Assembly (NCBI RefSeq): GCF_000429705.1
Contig: NZ_AUCJ01000011.1
Span: 62,001-126,000 of the forward strand
Direction: 5' to 3'
Source: Alteribacter aurantiacus DSM 18675
GTDB taxonomy: Bacteria > Bacillota > Bacilli > Bacillales > Salisediminibacteriaceae
Length of the DNA stretch: 64,000 bases
The notes below the pieces were generated by a model. The model searched no databases, was not told where the DNA came from, and worked only from the letters and a program-made list of their open reading frames with translations. The stretch's first letter is position 1. Every line of letters begins with the position of its first letter. Shown here in pieces: positions 16,182 to 23,397 of the stretch. The translations under genes were made by a program, and so were the position numbers.

Positions 16182-16214
16182 AAAAAAAGCTTAGCGACGA
16201 GGCTAAGCTTTTTT
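16182..16214. terminator. Bidirectional terminator between pdaB and kbaA
   Basis: The symmetric hairpin AAAAAAGCTTAGC/GCTAAGCTTTTTT serves the convergent pdaB and kbaA. The kbaA stop codon lies inside it. Confidence 0.88.
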
Positions 16215-16814
16215 AGGTTCTTTTTTATTCGGTTGCTGATGAAGGCGATGAAGGACCATGATCTGCCACGTATTCGCCACTAGAAGAGGCACAAGGGCCG
16301 TCCACAGGAATGTTGGGTCATTTTCACGAAGAGCAGGAATCCACTCAATCGTCGTCACCACAACCATGAAGAACAACGTTGGAATAAAGGCGGTAAAGTT
16401 CGTATCTTTCGCTTTCAGGTAAGAAACGATTACACTATATCCAAGAAGAAACAGTGGTAATATTAGATAGCCAACGAACGATTCCCCATCGTCTGCAAAA
16501 GCAAGGTGCCTAAAGAAGACCAGATCGAACAACACAAATGCAATTAAAACAACCTGGACACGGTTCCATAGCTGTGTGCTTTTAAAAATTCCTAATCCGA
16601 AACGGTGAATCGTTAAATAAGCAAAGAAGCCCATTTGAGAGATGATTGTCCAAATTCCCGCTCCTACAAAGAGCATGAACATCCCGCCTAGGTTCCCTTC
16701 CCGTAAATCTTGCATATGGGTTCCAAAATCTAAAAACAGTCCCATTAGAACCCCCGCAGTGGTTCCGATGATAAACGTACTATAAAATAAAAAAACGACT
16801 TTTCGTGTATTCAC
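16203..16814 (-). CDS. kbaA: KinB-signalling pathway activation protein KbaA
   Basis: KbaA is a polytopic membrane protein of about 200 residues that promotes activation of the KinB branch of the Spo0A phosphorelay. The sequence shows six hydrophobic helices and a basic tail (PNKKEPKKA). I start at the GTG of VNTRKVVFLF because GGGGG sits 7 bases upstream and the resulting 203 residues fit the family. The open frame continues about 190 bases further, but that part is poorly hydrophobic and overlaps the gerD promoter. It is divergent from gerD, as part of the conserved gerD-kbaA-pdaB neighbourhood. Confidence 0.88.
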   Translation of the reverse strand: MNTRKVVFLFYSTFIIGTTAGVLMGLFLDFGTHMQDLREGNLGGMFMLFVGAGIWTIISQMGFFAYLTIHRFGLGIFKSTQLWNRVQVVLIAFVLFDLVFFRHLAFADDGESFVGYLILPLFLLGYSVIVSYLKAKDTNFTAFIPTLFFMVVVTTIEWIPALRENDPTFLWTALVPLLVANTWQIMVLHRLHQQPNKKEPKKA

Positions 16815-16939
16815 TATTCTGCCCCCGATATTGTATAGATGCCACCCAACATTGTACCAAACTCCAGGCACCAAATTCCACTTTTTTTCATTACCTGAAC
16901 TCTCCATTCGTGCCAACGAGATGCAACTTCCCTTCTGTC

Positions 16940-16969
16940 GCATAAACCCCCTCCTTTTTACGCATATTA
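16940..16969 (+). promoter_or_regulatory. Sigma-G (forespore) promoter of gerD
   Basis: GCATA (16940-16944), an 18-base spacer and CATATTA (16963-16969) match the sigma-G consensus GHATR-N18-CATNHTA exactly. It lies about 35 bases before the gerD start, consistent with forespore expression of germination genes. Confidence 0.75.
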
Positions 16970-17003
16970 AGAAAAAAGACAGAGAATAAAGGGGCTGACA
17001 CAA

Positions 17004-17669
17004 TTGAATCGTGTCTTAAAAAAAGCGGCCTATTCATTTTTTATTATGTGTATACTCGTAACATCCGGTTGCGCAGCCATGGAAGACCAAGGCAGTCAGC
17101 CCGATTATGAAGATACAAAGAAGATGATGGTCGATATGTTGAAAACCGATGAAGGAAAACAAGCCATACAAGAAGTACTCCAAGATGAAAAGGTTAGAGG
17201 TTCCGTTGTTATGGACCAAGTGTTCGTAAAGGATACGATTGAAAACACACTTACTACCGCCCAAGGAAAAGGATTCTGGAATGAAATGGTCAAAGATGCG
17301 GAGTTCAAGCAAACCTTAGCCGAAAGCATGCAACAACAAAACGAAAAAATCTTAAAAGGACTTATGAAAGACCCTGAATATCAACAGATGTTCGTAGACG
17401 TCATGCACGATCCTGAGATGGAAGAACACTTTCTCGAACTCATGCAGAGCAAAGAATATCGCCAGCAAGTGATGAATGTAATGGCTGAAGCATTTGAAAG
17501 TCCTTATTTCATGGCGAAATTAAATCAAATTCTAGGTGATGTAGCAAAAGAACAAATGGAAAAACAAGATGAAGAAAACAAAGAACAAGAAGAACCCGAA
17601 CAAGATGATAGCCAGAAACCAGAAGAAGAACAGATGGGACAAACATCCGGCCAAGGCGGCGGAGGTTAA
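17004..17669 (+). CDS. gerD: Spore germination lipoprotein GerD
   Basis: GerD is a spore inner-membrane lipoprotein required for clustering of nutrient germinant receptors. The 221 residues start with a lipoprotein signal whose lipobox is VTSGC (Cys23). A helical core follows (about 35-180), and a low-complexity Glu/Gln-rich tail ends in GQTSGQGGGG. The start is TTG with AAAGGGG about 9 bases upstream. A matching sigma-G promoter lies just upstream. Confidence 0.93.
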   Translation: MNRVLKKAAYSFFIMCILVTSGCAAMEDQGSQPDYEDTKKMMVDMLKTDEGKQAIQEVLQDEKVRGSVVMDQVFVKDTIENTLTTAQGKGFWNEMVKDAEFKQTLAESMQQQNEKILKGLMKDPEYQQMFVDVMHDPEMEEHFLELMQSKEYRQQVMNVMAEAFESPYFMAKLNQILGDVAKEQMEKQDEENKEQEEPEQDDSQKPEEEQMGQTSGQGGGG

Positions 17670-17703
17670 AGCGGTAGTACCCAAAGTAGAACAAGGTCAG
17701 ATC

Positions 17704-17731
17704 AAAAGCAGCGGGTCACCGCTGCTTTTTT
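17704..17731. terminator. Bidirectional terminator after gerD
   Basis: AAAAGCAGCGG and CCGCTGCTTTTTT form a symmetric hairpin between the convergent gerD and the DUF2382 gene. Confidence 0.88.
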
Positions 17732-17739
17732 ACTTTTCT

Positions 17740-18240
17740 TTATTCTTCTTTTACATCTACCTGACCAACAACATCAACATGAACGTCTTCTTTTTTCACT
17801 GGAACCTTTACGGTTTCCAGTTCTTCGACTTGCCGCTTTGACACATCCACTTCCGCTATTCTTACTGGGTGTTTTGTTATCTCCACTTCTTCTTCTTTAA
17901 CGGGTATCCGGAGTTCTTCTTCGTCCCCAACCTCAATTACCATTTCCTCACGTCTAACCGGTATCTTGAATGTTTTCTCTTCCTCAACCACCTCTTTGCG
18001 AACAGTAACATCACCTACAGTCACTCGTTCTTTTTTTATCTCCAACTGTTCTTCTTTAAGTTTAATTAGTTGTTCAGAAGACCCTTGTTTATTTTCAGCC
18101 ACACTATTTCTTCTCCCTCTTATCGCATTAGCAAGAAGAACACCGACCACTCCCCCTACTACCACACCGGCTAAAAGATACCCTGTAACCCACCCAAACA
18201 GTCCCCCTGCAAATAACCCCGTTATAACAAATCGTCCCAT
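17740..18240 (-). CDS. DUF2382 (YsnF/AvaK-type stress) protein with glycine-zipper membrane N-terminus
   Basis: The N-terminal 45 residues are a Gly/Val-rich hydrophobic segment (GGLFGWVTGYLLAG and onward), likely one or two membrane helices. The rest is a DUF2382 domain (about 55-160), built from repeated strands such as KFKIPVRREEM and VKVPVKKEDV. The domain is found in general-stress proteins such as YsnF; its function is unknown. The gene follows a second DUF2382 gene, separated by a terminator, so the two are separate units. The neighbouring germination genes do not explain it. Confidence 0.85.
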   Translation of the reverse strand: MGRFVITGLFAGGLFGWVTGYLLAGVVVGGVVGVLLANAIRGRRNSVAENKQGSSEQLIKLKEEQLEIKKERVTVGDVTVRKEVVEEEKTFKIPVRREEMVIEVGDEEELRIPVKEEEVEITKHPVRIAEVDVSKRQVEELETVKVPVKKEDVHVDVVGQVDVKEE

Positions 18241-18296
18241 ACCTTTCTCCCTTCAATAACGTTTTTTCTATTTTGCCCATTGCAGAAATGAGTATG

Positions 18297-18343
18297 AAAA
18301 AAGGTATCCAAGGCACCGTCATTAGACGGACTGATTGGACACC
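18297..18343 (-). terminator. Long-stem terminator between the two DUF2382 genes
   Basis: An imperfect 18-bp stem joins 18303-18320 to 18325-18343. TTTTTT follows on the minus strand. Confidence 0.8.
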
Positions 18344-18353
18344 TTTCTTAGCA

Positions 18354-18839
18354 CTACTTGTTATTCATATCGTTTACAACGTCTGCCTTACCATGTGTTT
18401 CTACATCCGCTACTTCCTTGTGAAGAACGTCATGGACTTGTTCTGTTTCTTCAACAGAGCGCTTATGAGCAGTAACTTCTCCAGTCACTACAGTATGTTT
18501 TTCAACATCCACCTCTTCTGCTGTAACTGGAATATGAACAGTTTCTTCTTCTGAGATTGGCTCATCCGTCGGTTCGTGGTCTACAGCTTTTCTTTCAATG
18601 ACAACTTGGTCGTGGGAAACAGGAACATTTACCGTTTGTTCCTCTTCAACGATATCTTTATGGATTTCCACATCCCCTGTTTCGTCTCTGTGTTTGTGGA
18701 TATCTAACTCTTCTTGTCGAAGATCAATATGCGCGTCATCTCTTGCGAATTCCGTATCCCTATTTTCCTCATTCACATTCTCACGCTCATCACGCTTTTT
18801 GTTATCTTTGTCATTAAAAAAATCAAAAAAGCCCATCAT
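18354..18839 (-). CDS. DUF2382 stress protein, soluble paralogue
   Basis: This gene encodes about 161 residues. MMGFFDFFND opens a charged low-complexity N-terminus rich in Asp, Arg, Glu and Asn. The DUF2382 strands follow (VNVPVSHDQVVIERK, VHIPVTAEEVDVEK, EVTAHKRSVEET). AAAGGAGGG lies before the paired ATG codons at 18839 and 18836; the second has the better spacing. Unlike its neighbour it has no membrane segment. The strong acidity would suit a salt-adapted cytoplasm. It forms its own unit, ending at the long terminator. Confidence 0.83.
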   Translation of the reverse strand: MMGFFDFFNDKDNKKRDERENVNEENRDTEFARDDAHIDLRQEELDIHKHRDETGDVEIHKDIVEEEQTVNVPVSHDQVVIERKAVDHEPTDEPISEEETVHIPVTAEEVDVEKHTVVTGEVTAHKRSVEETEQVHDVLHKEVADVETHGKADVVNDMNNK

Positions 18840-18943
18840 ACACCCTCCTTTGGAAGTTACGTGGACATTGCCCACCTATATATTTTTGCCAAAGGGTCTA
18901 AAACCATTCGTTAAAATAAAGGTTCTCTTGGCTTAAAATAGGT

Positions 18944-18974
18944 AAAAAAAGCCCGTAGACTTATTGTCTACGAG
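18944..18974 (-). terminator. Terminator of salA
   Basis: CTCGTAGAC pairs with GTCTACGGG (18952-18974). CTTTTTTTACC follows on the minus strand, 8 bases past the salA stop. Confidence 0.88.
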
Positions 18975-18981
18975 CAACAAA

Positions 18982-20040
18982 CTATTTTCCAATCTTATCA
19001 ATAACAGAATCTGCCAGATCCGAATAAATCTGTCCAATTTGATGGTCTTCATCATACACAGACGGCGCGAAATTATCTTCGTCAATTTCCGGCTGGCCGA
19101 GTGGAATCTTCACAAGAATTTCGCTACGAAGTTCTTCTGCCAATCGTTCTCCCCCACCGGTACCGAAAACGTATTCTTTCTCGCCCGTAAGTTTGCTCTC
19201 AAAGTAAGCCATGTTTTCAACAATTCCAAGGATTTCGTGGTCCGTCTTTAGAGCCATCGCACCGGCACGAGCAGCAACAAACGCAGCTGTAGCGTGTGGT
19301 GTTGTAACGATGATCTCTTTACATTGTGGAATCATGGAGTGAATATCCAGTGCCACATCCCCTGTACCTGGTGGAAGGTCCAACACGAGGTAATCAAGGT
19401 CGCCCCATTCCACTTCGTTGAAGAAATTGTTTAGCATTTTACCAAGCATCGGTCCACGCCAAATAATCGGCGAGTTGTCTTCTACAAAGAAGCCCATGGA
19501 GATGACCTGAACACCAAAGCGATTAACAGGATAAATGCGCTGGCCCACGACTTTGGGTCTTTCTTCAATACCCATCATATCAGGTACGCTAAATCCGTAA
19601 ATGTCCGCATCAATGATACCGACTTTTTTCCCTTTTCGAGCAAGGGACGTGGCTAAGTTTACGCTAACAGTAGACTTCCCTACGCCTCCCTTACCGCTTG
19701 TGACTGCGATAAACGTGGTTTTTCCACTTTTAGCACGGTCAAGGATCGTTTCGTTTTCCTCTTCACCATCCCCGCCACCGTGTTTTGCCAATACTTCATC
19801 GGATAGCTTTTCAAAACGAAGACCGACCGATTCAGCTCCAGCTCCTTTTACTGCGCTTACGATTGCCTGTTGCAGTTGCATTTGTTCAGCTGTACCCGGT
19901 TGAGCAATCGCCAATTTCAGGCTCACGAGATTATTTTTAATCTTCACTTCTTTTACAGACTGAAGTTCGATTAGACTTTTTCCTAAGTGCGGCTCTTGCA
20001 CGTCTTTGAGTGCATCAAGCACTTGTTGTTCTGTAAGCAT
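18982..20040 (-). CDS. salA: Mrp/NBP35-family P-loop protein SalA
   Basis: SalA is an Mrp-type ATPase; in B. subtilis it represses scoC and so raises exoprotease levels, and relatives carry iron-sulfur clusters. Residues 1-75 form a DUF59/MIP18-like domain. The P-loop SGKGGVGKST follows at about 117-126. The IDADIYGFSVPDMMG and GPMLGKMLNNFF motifs are typical of the group. I use the ATG of MLTEQQVL, giving 352 residues, the same length as B. subtilis SalA. The open frame extends 49 codons further but without homology. Confidence 0.93.
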   Translation of the reverse strand: MLTEQQVLDALKDVQEPHLGKSLIELQSVKEVKIKNNLVSLKLAIAQPGTAEQMQLQQAIVSAVKGAGAESVGLRFEKLSDEVLAKHGGGDGEEENETILDRAKSGKTTFIAVTSGKGGVGKSTVSVNLATSLARKGKKVGIIDADIYGFSVPDMMGIEERPKVVGQRIYPVNRFGVQVISMGFFVEDNSPIIWRGPMLGKMLNNFFNEVEWGDLDYLVLDLPPGTGDVALDIHSMIPQCKEIIVTTPHATAAFVAARAGAMALKTDHEILGIVENMAYFESKLTGEKEYVFGTGGGERLAEELRSEILVKIPLGQPEIDEDNFAPSVYDEDHQIGQIYSDLADSVIDKIGK

Positions 20041-20077
20041 GGTAACACCGCCCTCTATGTATTCGATTACATTTCCT

Positions 20078-20086
20078 AGTATAACA
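20078..20086 (-). promoter_or_regulatory. Extended -10 promoter of salA
   Basis: TG-T-TATACT on the minus strand lies about 40 bases upstream of the salA ATG. No convincing -35 is seen. Confidence 0.5.
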
Positions 20087-20129
20087 CAGACCAGTCCTTC
20101 TTCTCGCCCGTTATACACTTGATTTTTAG

Positions 20130-20330
20130 GAACAAAAGTACAAGCGCCTGGATCACGAGTGTTAAAGAAAACACGTGCTTCGCCCACAATGGCGAAAGCC
20201 TAAGTTGCGCTTATGCTGGAAGTACAAGCATTTGAGGGAGGCCATCAGTTCGAAGCGGCTACGCAAGCTTCATCTGATGGAATGAAATGACCTCGAGCTC
20301 GTTGGCGCTGAAGCTAGACGAATAAAAGAA
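20130..20330. repeat. Structured intergenic element with two hairpins
   Basis: Between salA and cwlD lie two stem-loops: GCTTCGCC/GGCGAAAGC (20177-20199) and a longer one pairing CCATCAG (20242-20248) with CTGATGG (20274-20280), with an inner GAAGC/GCTTC stem. No open frame covers the region. The style resembles dispersed extragenic repeats of Bacillaceae. Confidence 0.45.
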
Positions 20331-20372
20331 GTACAAAGAGTCATGTAAGAAGAATTATAAATTCCTAAACAA

Positions 20373-20405
20373 CAAAAAAAGAAGCAGGTCATCACTGACC
20401 TGCTC
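20373..20405 (-). terminator. Terminator of cwlD
   Basis: GAGCAGGTCA/TGACCTGCTTC pair over a GTGA loop. TTTTTTTGTTG follows on the minus strand. The stem overlaps the cwlD stop region. Confidence 0.9.
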
Positions 20406-21111
20406 CTGGTATTGGCTCATCATATGAATAGCGAAGAATCCCTTCGTATATGGACGCCGCTACGCTTTGTTGATAATCCTTTGACTTTAACAATTCCGCT
20501 TCTGTTGGGTTGGACAAAAATCCGACCTCAACAAGTGCTCCAGGAATCTTCGACTGTTGCATTAAATAAATGCTGTTGATTGGCCTTGCATCTCGGTTTG
20601 TATTCTCCAAATTCCGAATAATCTCTGCTTGAATTTGTTTAGCAAGTACATCGCTTTTTTCCACAGCACGGTTATAAAAGGTCTGGGCACCGCTCCACTG
20701 CGGAGTCGGAATGGCGTTTAAGTGCAGACTGATAAACAGATCCGCATCCGACTCATTGATTAAAGCCACACGTCGTTTCAAATCTTCCACTTTTCTCGAA
20801 CGAATACGCTTCGTCCCTTCAGCTGCCAAGTCATGGTCCCCTTCTCTTGTCATCAAAACAAGAGCTCCCGATTCTTGCAAATAATCCCGCAAGATAAACG
20901 TGATCTGAAGAGCAATGTCCTTTTCCAAATCTCCTGCACGAGATGACGCCCCTCCATCTATTCCTCCGTGCCCCGGATCCAAGACGATGACCTTCCCAGA
21001 CAAAGGCAAACTCAACCCTGCTGAATCCTTGCTCGTAAACGCATATTGTACAAGTATAATAATGCCGATTAAGCCCACGATACTAAGTCCATACATCCAC
21101 CACTTACGCAC
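20392..21111 (-). CDS. cwlD: N-acetylmuramoyl-L-alanine amidase CwlD
   Basis: CwlD removes stem peptides in the spore cortex so that PdaA can make muramic-delta-lactam, the mark read by germination lytic enzymes. The 239 residues have an N-terminal signal anchor (about 5-24) and an Amidase_3 domain. Zinc-ligand motifs are visible as LDPGHGGIDGGAS, the conserved Glu in KDIALQI, and SLHLNAIP; the late catalytic Glu is in ALVEVGFLSN. The start is GTG behind GGGGGGAG. Confidence 0.95.
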   Translation of the reverse strand: MRKWWMYGLSIVGLIGIIILVQYAFTSKDSAGLSLPLSGKVIVLDPGHGGIDGGASSRAGDLEKDIALQITFILRDYLQESGALVLMTREGDHDLAAEGTKRIRSRKVEDLKRRVALINESDADLFISLHLNAIPTPQWSGAQTFYNRAVEKSDVLAKQIQAEIIRNLENTNRDARPINSIYLMQQSKIPGALVEVGFLSNPTEAELLKSKDYQQSVAASIYEGILRYSYDEPIPGAGQ

Positions 21112-21178
21112 AACGGCTCCCCCCCTTGTCTACACCATAACTATATGGGACAAGAGAGGGGTTCAGAACTGAAATTGT

Positions 21179-21616
21179 TTAATGGAGCTTCATTTTGTAC
21201 CGTCTCATTCCTTCGTTAAAACCTCTTTCCCACCATTGATGGACAAACGTCTCACTCATCTGTTTGTAACGCTCCTCGTCGGCCTCAGAGCCTCCTAGCC
21301 ATGCCAAGAACTGTCCACTGGCCTGTTCAATGTAAATATCAATGTCATCGATGCACCGCTCTTTCGTTATTTCAGCGGTCTCGCCGTAATAACCGAAGCG
21401 TCCGTATTCGGACCCGAGCAAGAACGCATCGATCCCTACATCTACACAAAAATCCTCTAAATACATGTTGCTCACTCTGTCCATATAGATCGTTGTCATA
21501 AAGTGCTGATGCACATCTTTTCTAAGGTCGCTTATGGATAAACTGCGGAGTACCCGCCGTTCATAGTTCCACTGCTTCGTCCGTCTTTTCTCACTAAAGG
21601 ATGTAATTAAATTCAT
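21179..21616 (-). CDS. ybaK: YbaK-family protein (DUF2521)
   Basis: The 145 residues from MNLITSFSEKRR fit the B. subtilis YbaK family in length and in motifs such as CVDVGIDAFLLG, YGRFGYYGE and WWERGFNEG near the end. The function is unknown; the gene regularly sits next to cwlD and probably relates to sporulation. I use the ATG with GAGGCGGAG upstream. The open frame continues 59 codons further but the extension looks non-coding. Confidence 0.82.
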   Translation of the reverse strand: MNLITSFSEKRRTKQWNYERRVLRSLSISDLRKDVHQHFMTTIYMDRVSNMYLEDFCVDVGIDAFLLGSEYGRFGYYGETAEITKERCIDDIDIYIEQASGQFLAWLGGSEADEERYKQMSETFVHQWWERGFNEGMRRYKMKLH

Positions 21617-21795
21617 GGTCTCCGCCTCTTTTTTAGTTCTATTTTTTGCAGTGGCGACGTCTTCACACCCGAGAAATGATGGGAGCTTACCCAGAGGATT
21701 CACAGACCCCACAGCATAGTGTGTGAGAGACCCTTTGAGTTTTATTAGAGAACGATGAGAGGGAAATGAAGAATGATTAATGTTGTCAAACACAA

Positions 21796-21826
21796 AAAAA
21801 CCACCCGCATAAAATGAGTGAGGTTT
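21796..21826 (-). terminator. Degenerate terminator-like hairpin
   Basis: AACCTCACTCAT pairs imperfectly (three mismatches) with ATGCGGGTGGTT, and TTTTTTTG follows on the minus strand. It resembles a worn copy of the rpsI terminator at 46375-46409. Apart from the two hairpins, 21617-22013 shows no gene. Confidence 0.4.
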
Positions 21827-21970
21827 TCTGAAAATAGTGATCTAACTTTGCCAGATGAAATAAACGGCAAAATAATTCTTCCCTTCAAAAACACATTTGT
21901 ATCCACTAAAAATCAAAAAACCACCTGACCAATTACCAACGATTGTATTAGAAGAGCACAAGAACATCGG

Positions 21971-22002
21971 TTAAAAACAAAAACCATCCGATAAAGGATG
22001 GT
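21971..22002 (-). terminator. Terminator of the collagen-like gene pair
   Basis: ACCATCC/GGATGGT (21983-22002) is followed by TTTTGTTTTTAACC on the minus strand. Confidence 0.85.
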
Positions 22003-22013
22003 AAGGATATGCT

Positions 22014-22589
22014 TTATTGAGGTGGGTTAATAAGGGTAATTTTACATAGGGAAATAGCCGATTCCACAAACTCACCAAAAATGGTTTGCTGACCGAAAAC
22101 AATACCCAAACCTGTTGCAAGAACGGTGAAGTCTTCAGAAACAAAATTCTGTTGAAGACGAACAGCAACCGTTTGGCCTATCAAGGCATCAAACAGTTCT
22201 CGTAGTGGTCGTTCCTGACAGTTACACTCGCCAGGAAAATCCACCGGAGGCTCAAGTTGAATATCTGTTCCCGGCTCAAAGGCTACGACTAAAACATCCG
22301 CAATACTCACAACGGAAGTGCCGCTTTCACCTTCTACAGTCACTAAAAAATCATTTACACTTGTAATCGTTACGTCGGTTAATAACGGTGCCATGTTCGG
22401 TTGATCCGAATCAGTGGAAATCGTCACCACCTGATTGACCAGTTGCTCTAAGATACTTTGCATCGGAAATACACAACAATCACATACGCTAAAATTGTCT
22501 CCTGGCGGTCCTGGTGGCCCCGTAGGTCCAGGTGGCCCTTGTGGTCCCGGTGGTCCCGGTGGTCCGGGAATTCCGTTATGTCGCCCCAT
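22014..22589 (-). CDS. Collagen-like spore-surface protein candidate A
   Basis: The 191 residues begin MGRHNGIPGPPGPPG, with eight or nine Gly-Pro-Xaa triplets (about residues 6-30). A Cys-rich CDCC motif follows, then a beta-rich C-terminal domain with a second Cys cluster (ECNCQE). The plan resembles short exosporium or coat filament proteins that trimerise through the collagen part and crosslink by disulfides. No secretion signal is present, as usual for proteins assembled from the mother cell. The domain is repeated in the gene behind it, 41 bases upstream, so the pair is a tandem duplication. Confidence 0.8.
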   Translation of the reverse strand: MGRHNGIPGPPGPPGPQGPPGPTGPPGPPGDNFSVCDCCVFPMQSILEQLVNQVVTISTDSDQPNMAPLLTDVTITSVNDFLVTVEGESGTSVVSIADVLVVAFEPGTDIQLEPPVDFPGECNCQERPLRELFDALIGQTVAVRLQQNFVSEDFTVLATGLGIVFGQQTIFGEFVESAISLCKITLINPPQ

Positions 22590-22630
22590 AATCTCAACTC
22601 CTATTTTTAAGGATCATTTATACTAAACCC

Positions 22631-23236
22631 CTACTCAGGTATGTCATGAATATCAACCAATGTTATCTTACATAGAGAGACTAAAGTGGTTAAAATAAAC
22701 TCATTGAAAAACGGCTGAGTAGCCGCTACAATTCCTAGTCCCGTTCTCTCTATTGTCACGTTTTCAGCAACGAAATTTTGTTGCAAACGAATATCAACAA
22801 CTTGGTTAATTAACCCATTGAACTCTTCCCTTAGAGCCCGCTCTTGGCAGTTGCACTCTCCGGGCAAATTTACCGGAGGTTCCAATTGGACTTCAGGACC
22901 GGTACCTCGTATATAAGCAACTCCAAGTGTGTCATGAATACTGACAATGGATATCACATCAAAAGCGTCCCTTACCGTGACCAAAAAATCATTTACTTCC
23001 TCAATCGTTACGATAAATAACAATGGCGGCTCATTCACTTGATCAGCTACTGTAGGGAGAATAACTTCCACACCTCTAAGTTGTTCCAAAATCGCTTGCA
23101 TCGGCTGTACACAGCAGTCGCATACAGAAAACTCTGGACCGATTGGCCCCTGAGGTCCGGCAGCCCCAGGCGGCCCTGATGGTCCTGTTGGTCCCCGTGG
23201 CCCTGGTGGTCCCGGGATGCCATTATGATTACCCAC
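22631..23236 (-). CDS. Collagen-like spore-surface protein candidate B
   Basis: This is a paralogue of the adjacent gene. VGNHNGIPGPPGPRGPTG opens a short Gly-Xaa-Yaa stretch ending GPIGPEF. The same CDCC motif, ECNCQE motif and LCKITL end follow. By alignment with its neighbour I place the start at the GTG at 23236 (201 residues), which has AAGGGG upstream. A TTG 23 codons earlier lacks a ribosome site and would lie upstream of a plausible sigma-K promoter. Confidence 0.78.
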   Translation of the reverse strand: MGNHNGIPGPPGPRGPTGPSGPPGAAGPQGPIGPEFSVCDCCVQPMQAILEQLRGVEVILPTVADQVNEPPLLFIVTIEEVNDFLVTVRDAFDVISIVSIHDTLGVAYIRGTGPEVQLEPPVNLPGECNCQERALREEFNGLINQVVDIRLQQNFVAENVTIERTGLGIVAATQPFFNEFILTTLVSLCKITLVDIHDIPE

Positions 23237-23268
23237 CTTCTCATCCCCTTGAAAAAGAATAGTCATCT

Positions 23269-23296
23269 TATTACATGCACACCCATTATTAAGGTG
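23269..23296 (-). promoter_or_regulatory. Sigma-K-like promoter of the collagen-like pair
   Basis: CACC (23293-23296) and CATGTAATA (23269-23277) lie 15 bases apart, close to the sigma-K pattern of AC then CATANNNTA with one mismatch. Late mother-cell expression would fit spore-surface proteins. Confidence 0.35.
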
Positions 23297-23397
23297 CTTG
23301 CCCAAAAAGACATTTAAAGAATTCTTTAATAATTACTCAATATTCTAGGCACTTCCCCATTCAGGCATCATTACAAAACATAAAATAAAGGAGTGAA

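Noticed and set aside
16815..17003. N-terminal extension of kbaA
   Set aside because: It overlaps the gerD sigma-G promoter and would give an atypically long protein; GTG at 16814 has a good ribosome site.
20041..20187. 49-codon N-terminal extension of salA
   Set aside because: The 352-residue form from 20040 matches the family length, and the extension covers the promoter.
21617..21793. N-terminal extension of ybaK
   Set aside because: The 145-residue form fits the family; the extension looks non-coding.
23237..23305. 23-codon N-terminal extension (TTG start) of the collagen-like gene B
   Set aside because: There is no ribosome site, the tandem paralogue starts at the equivalent of 23236, and a sigma-K-like promoter lies inside the extension.
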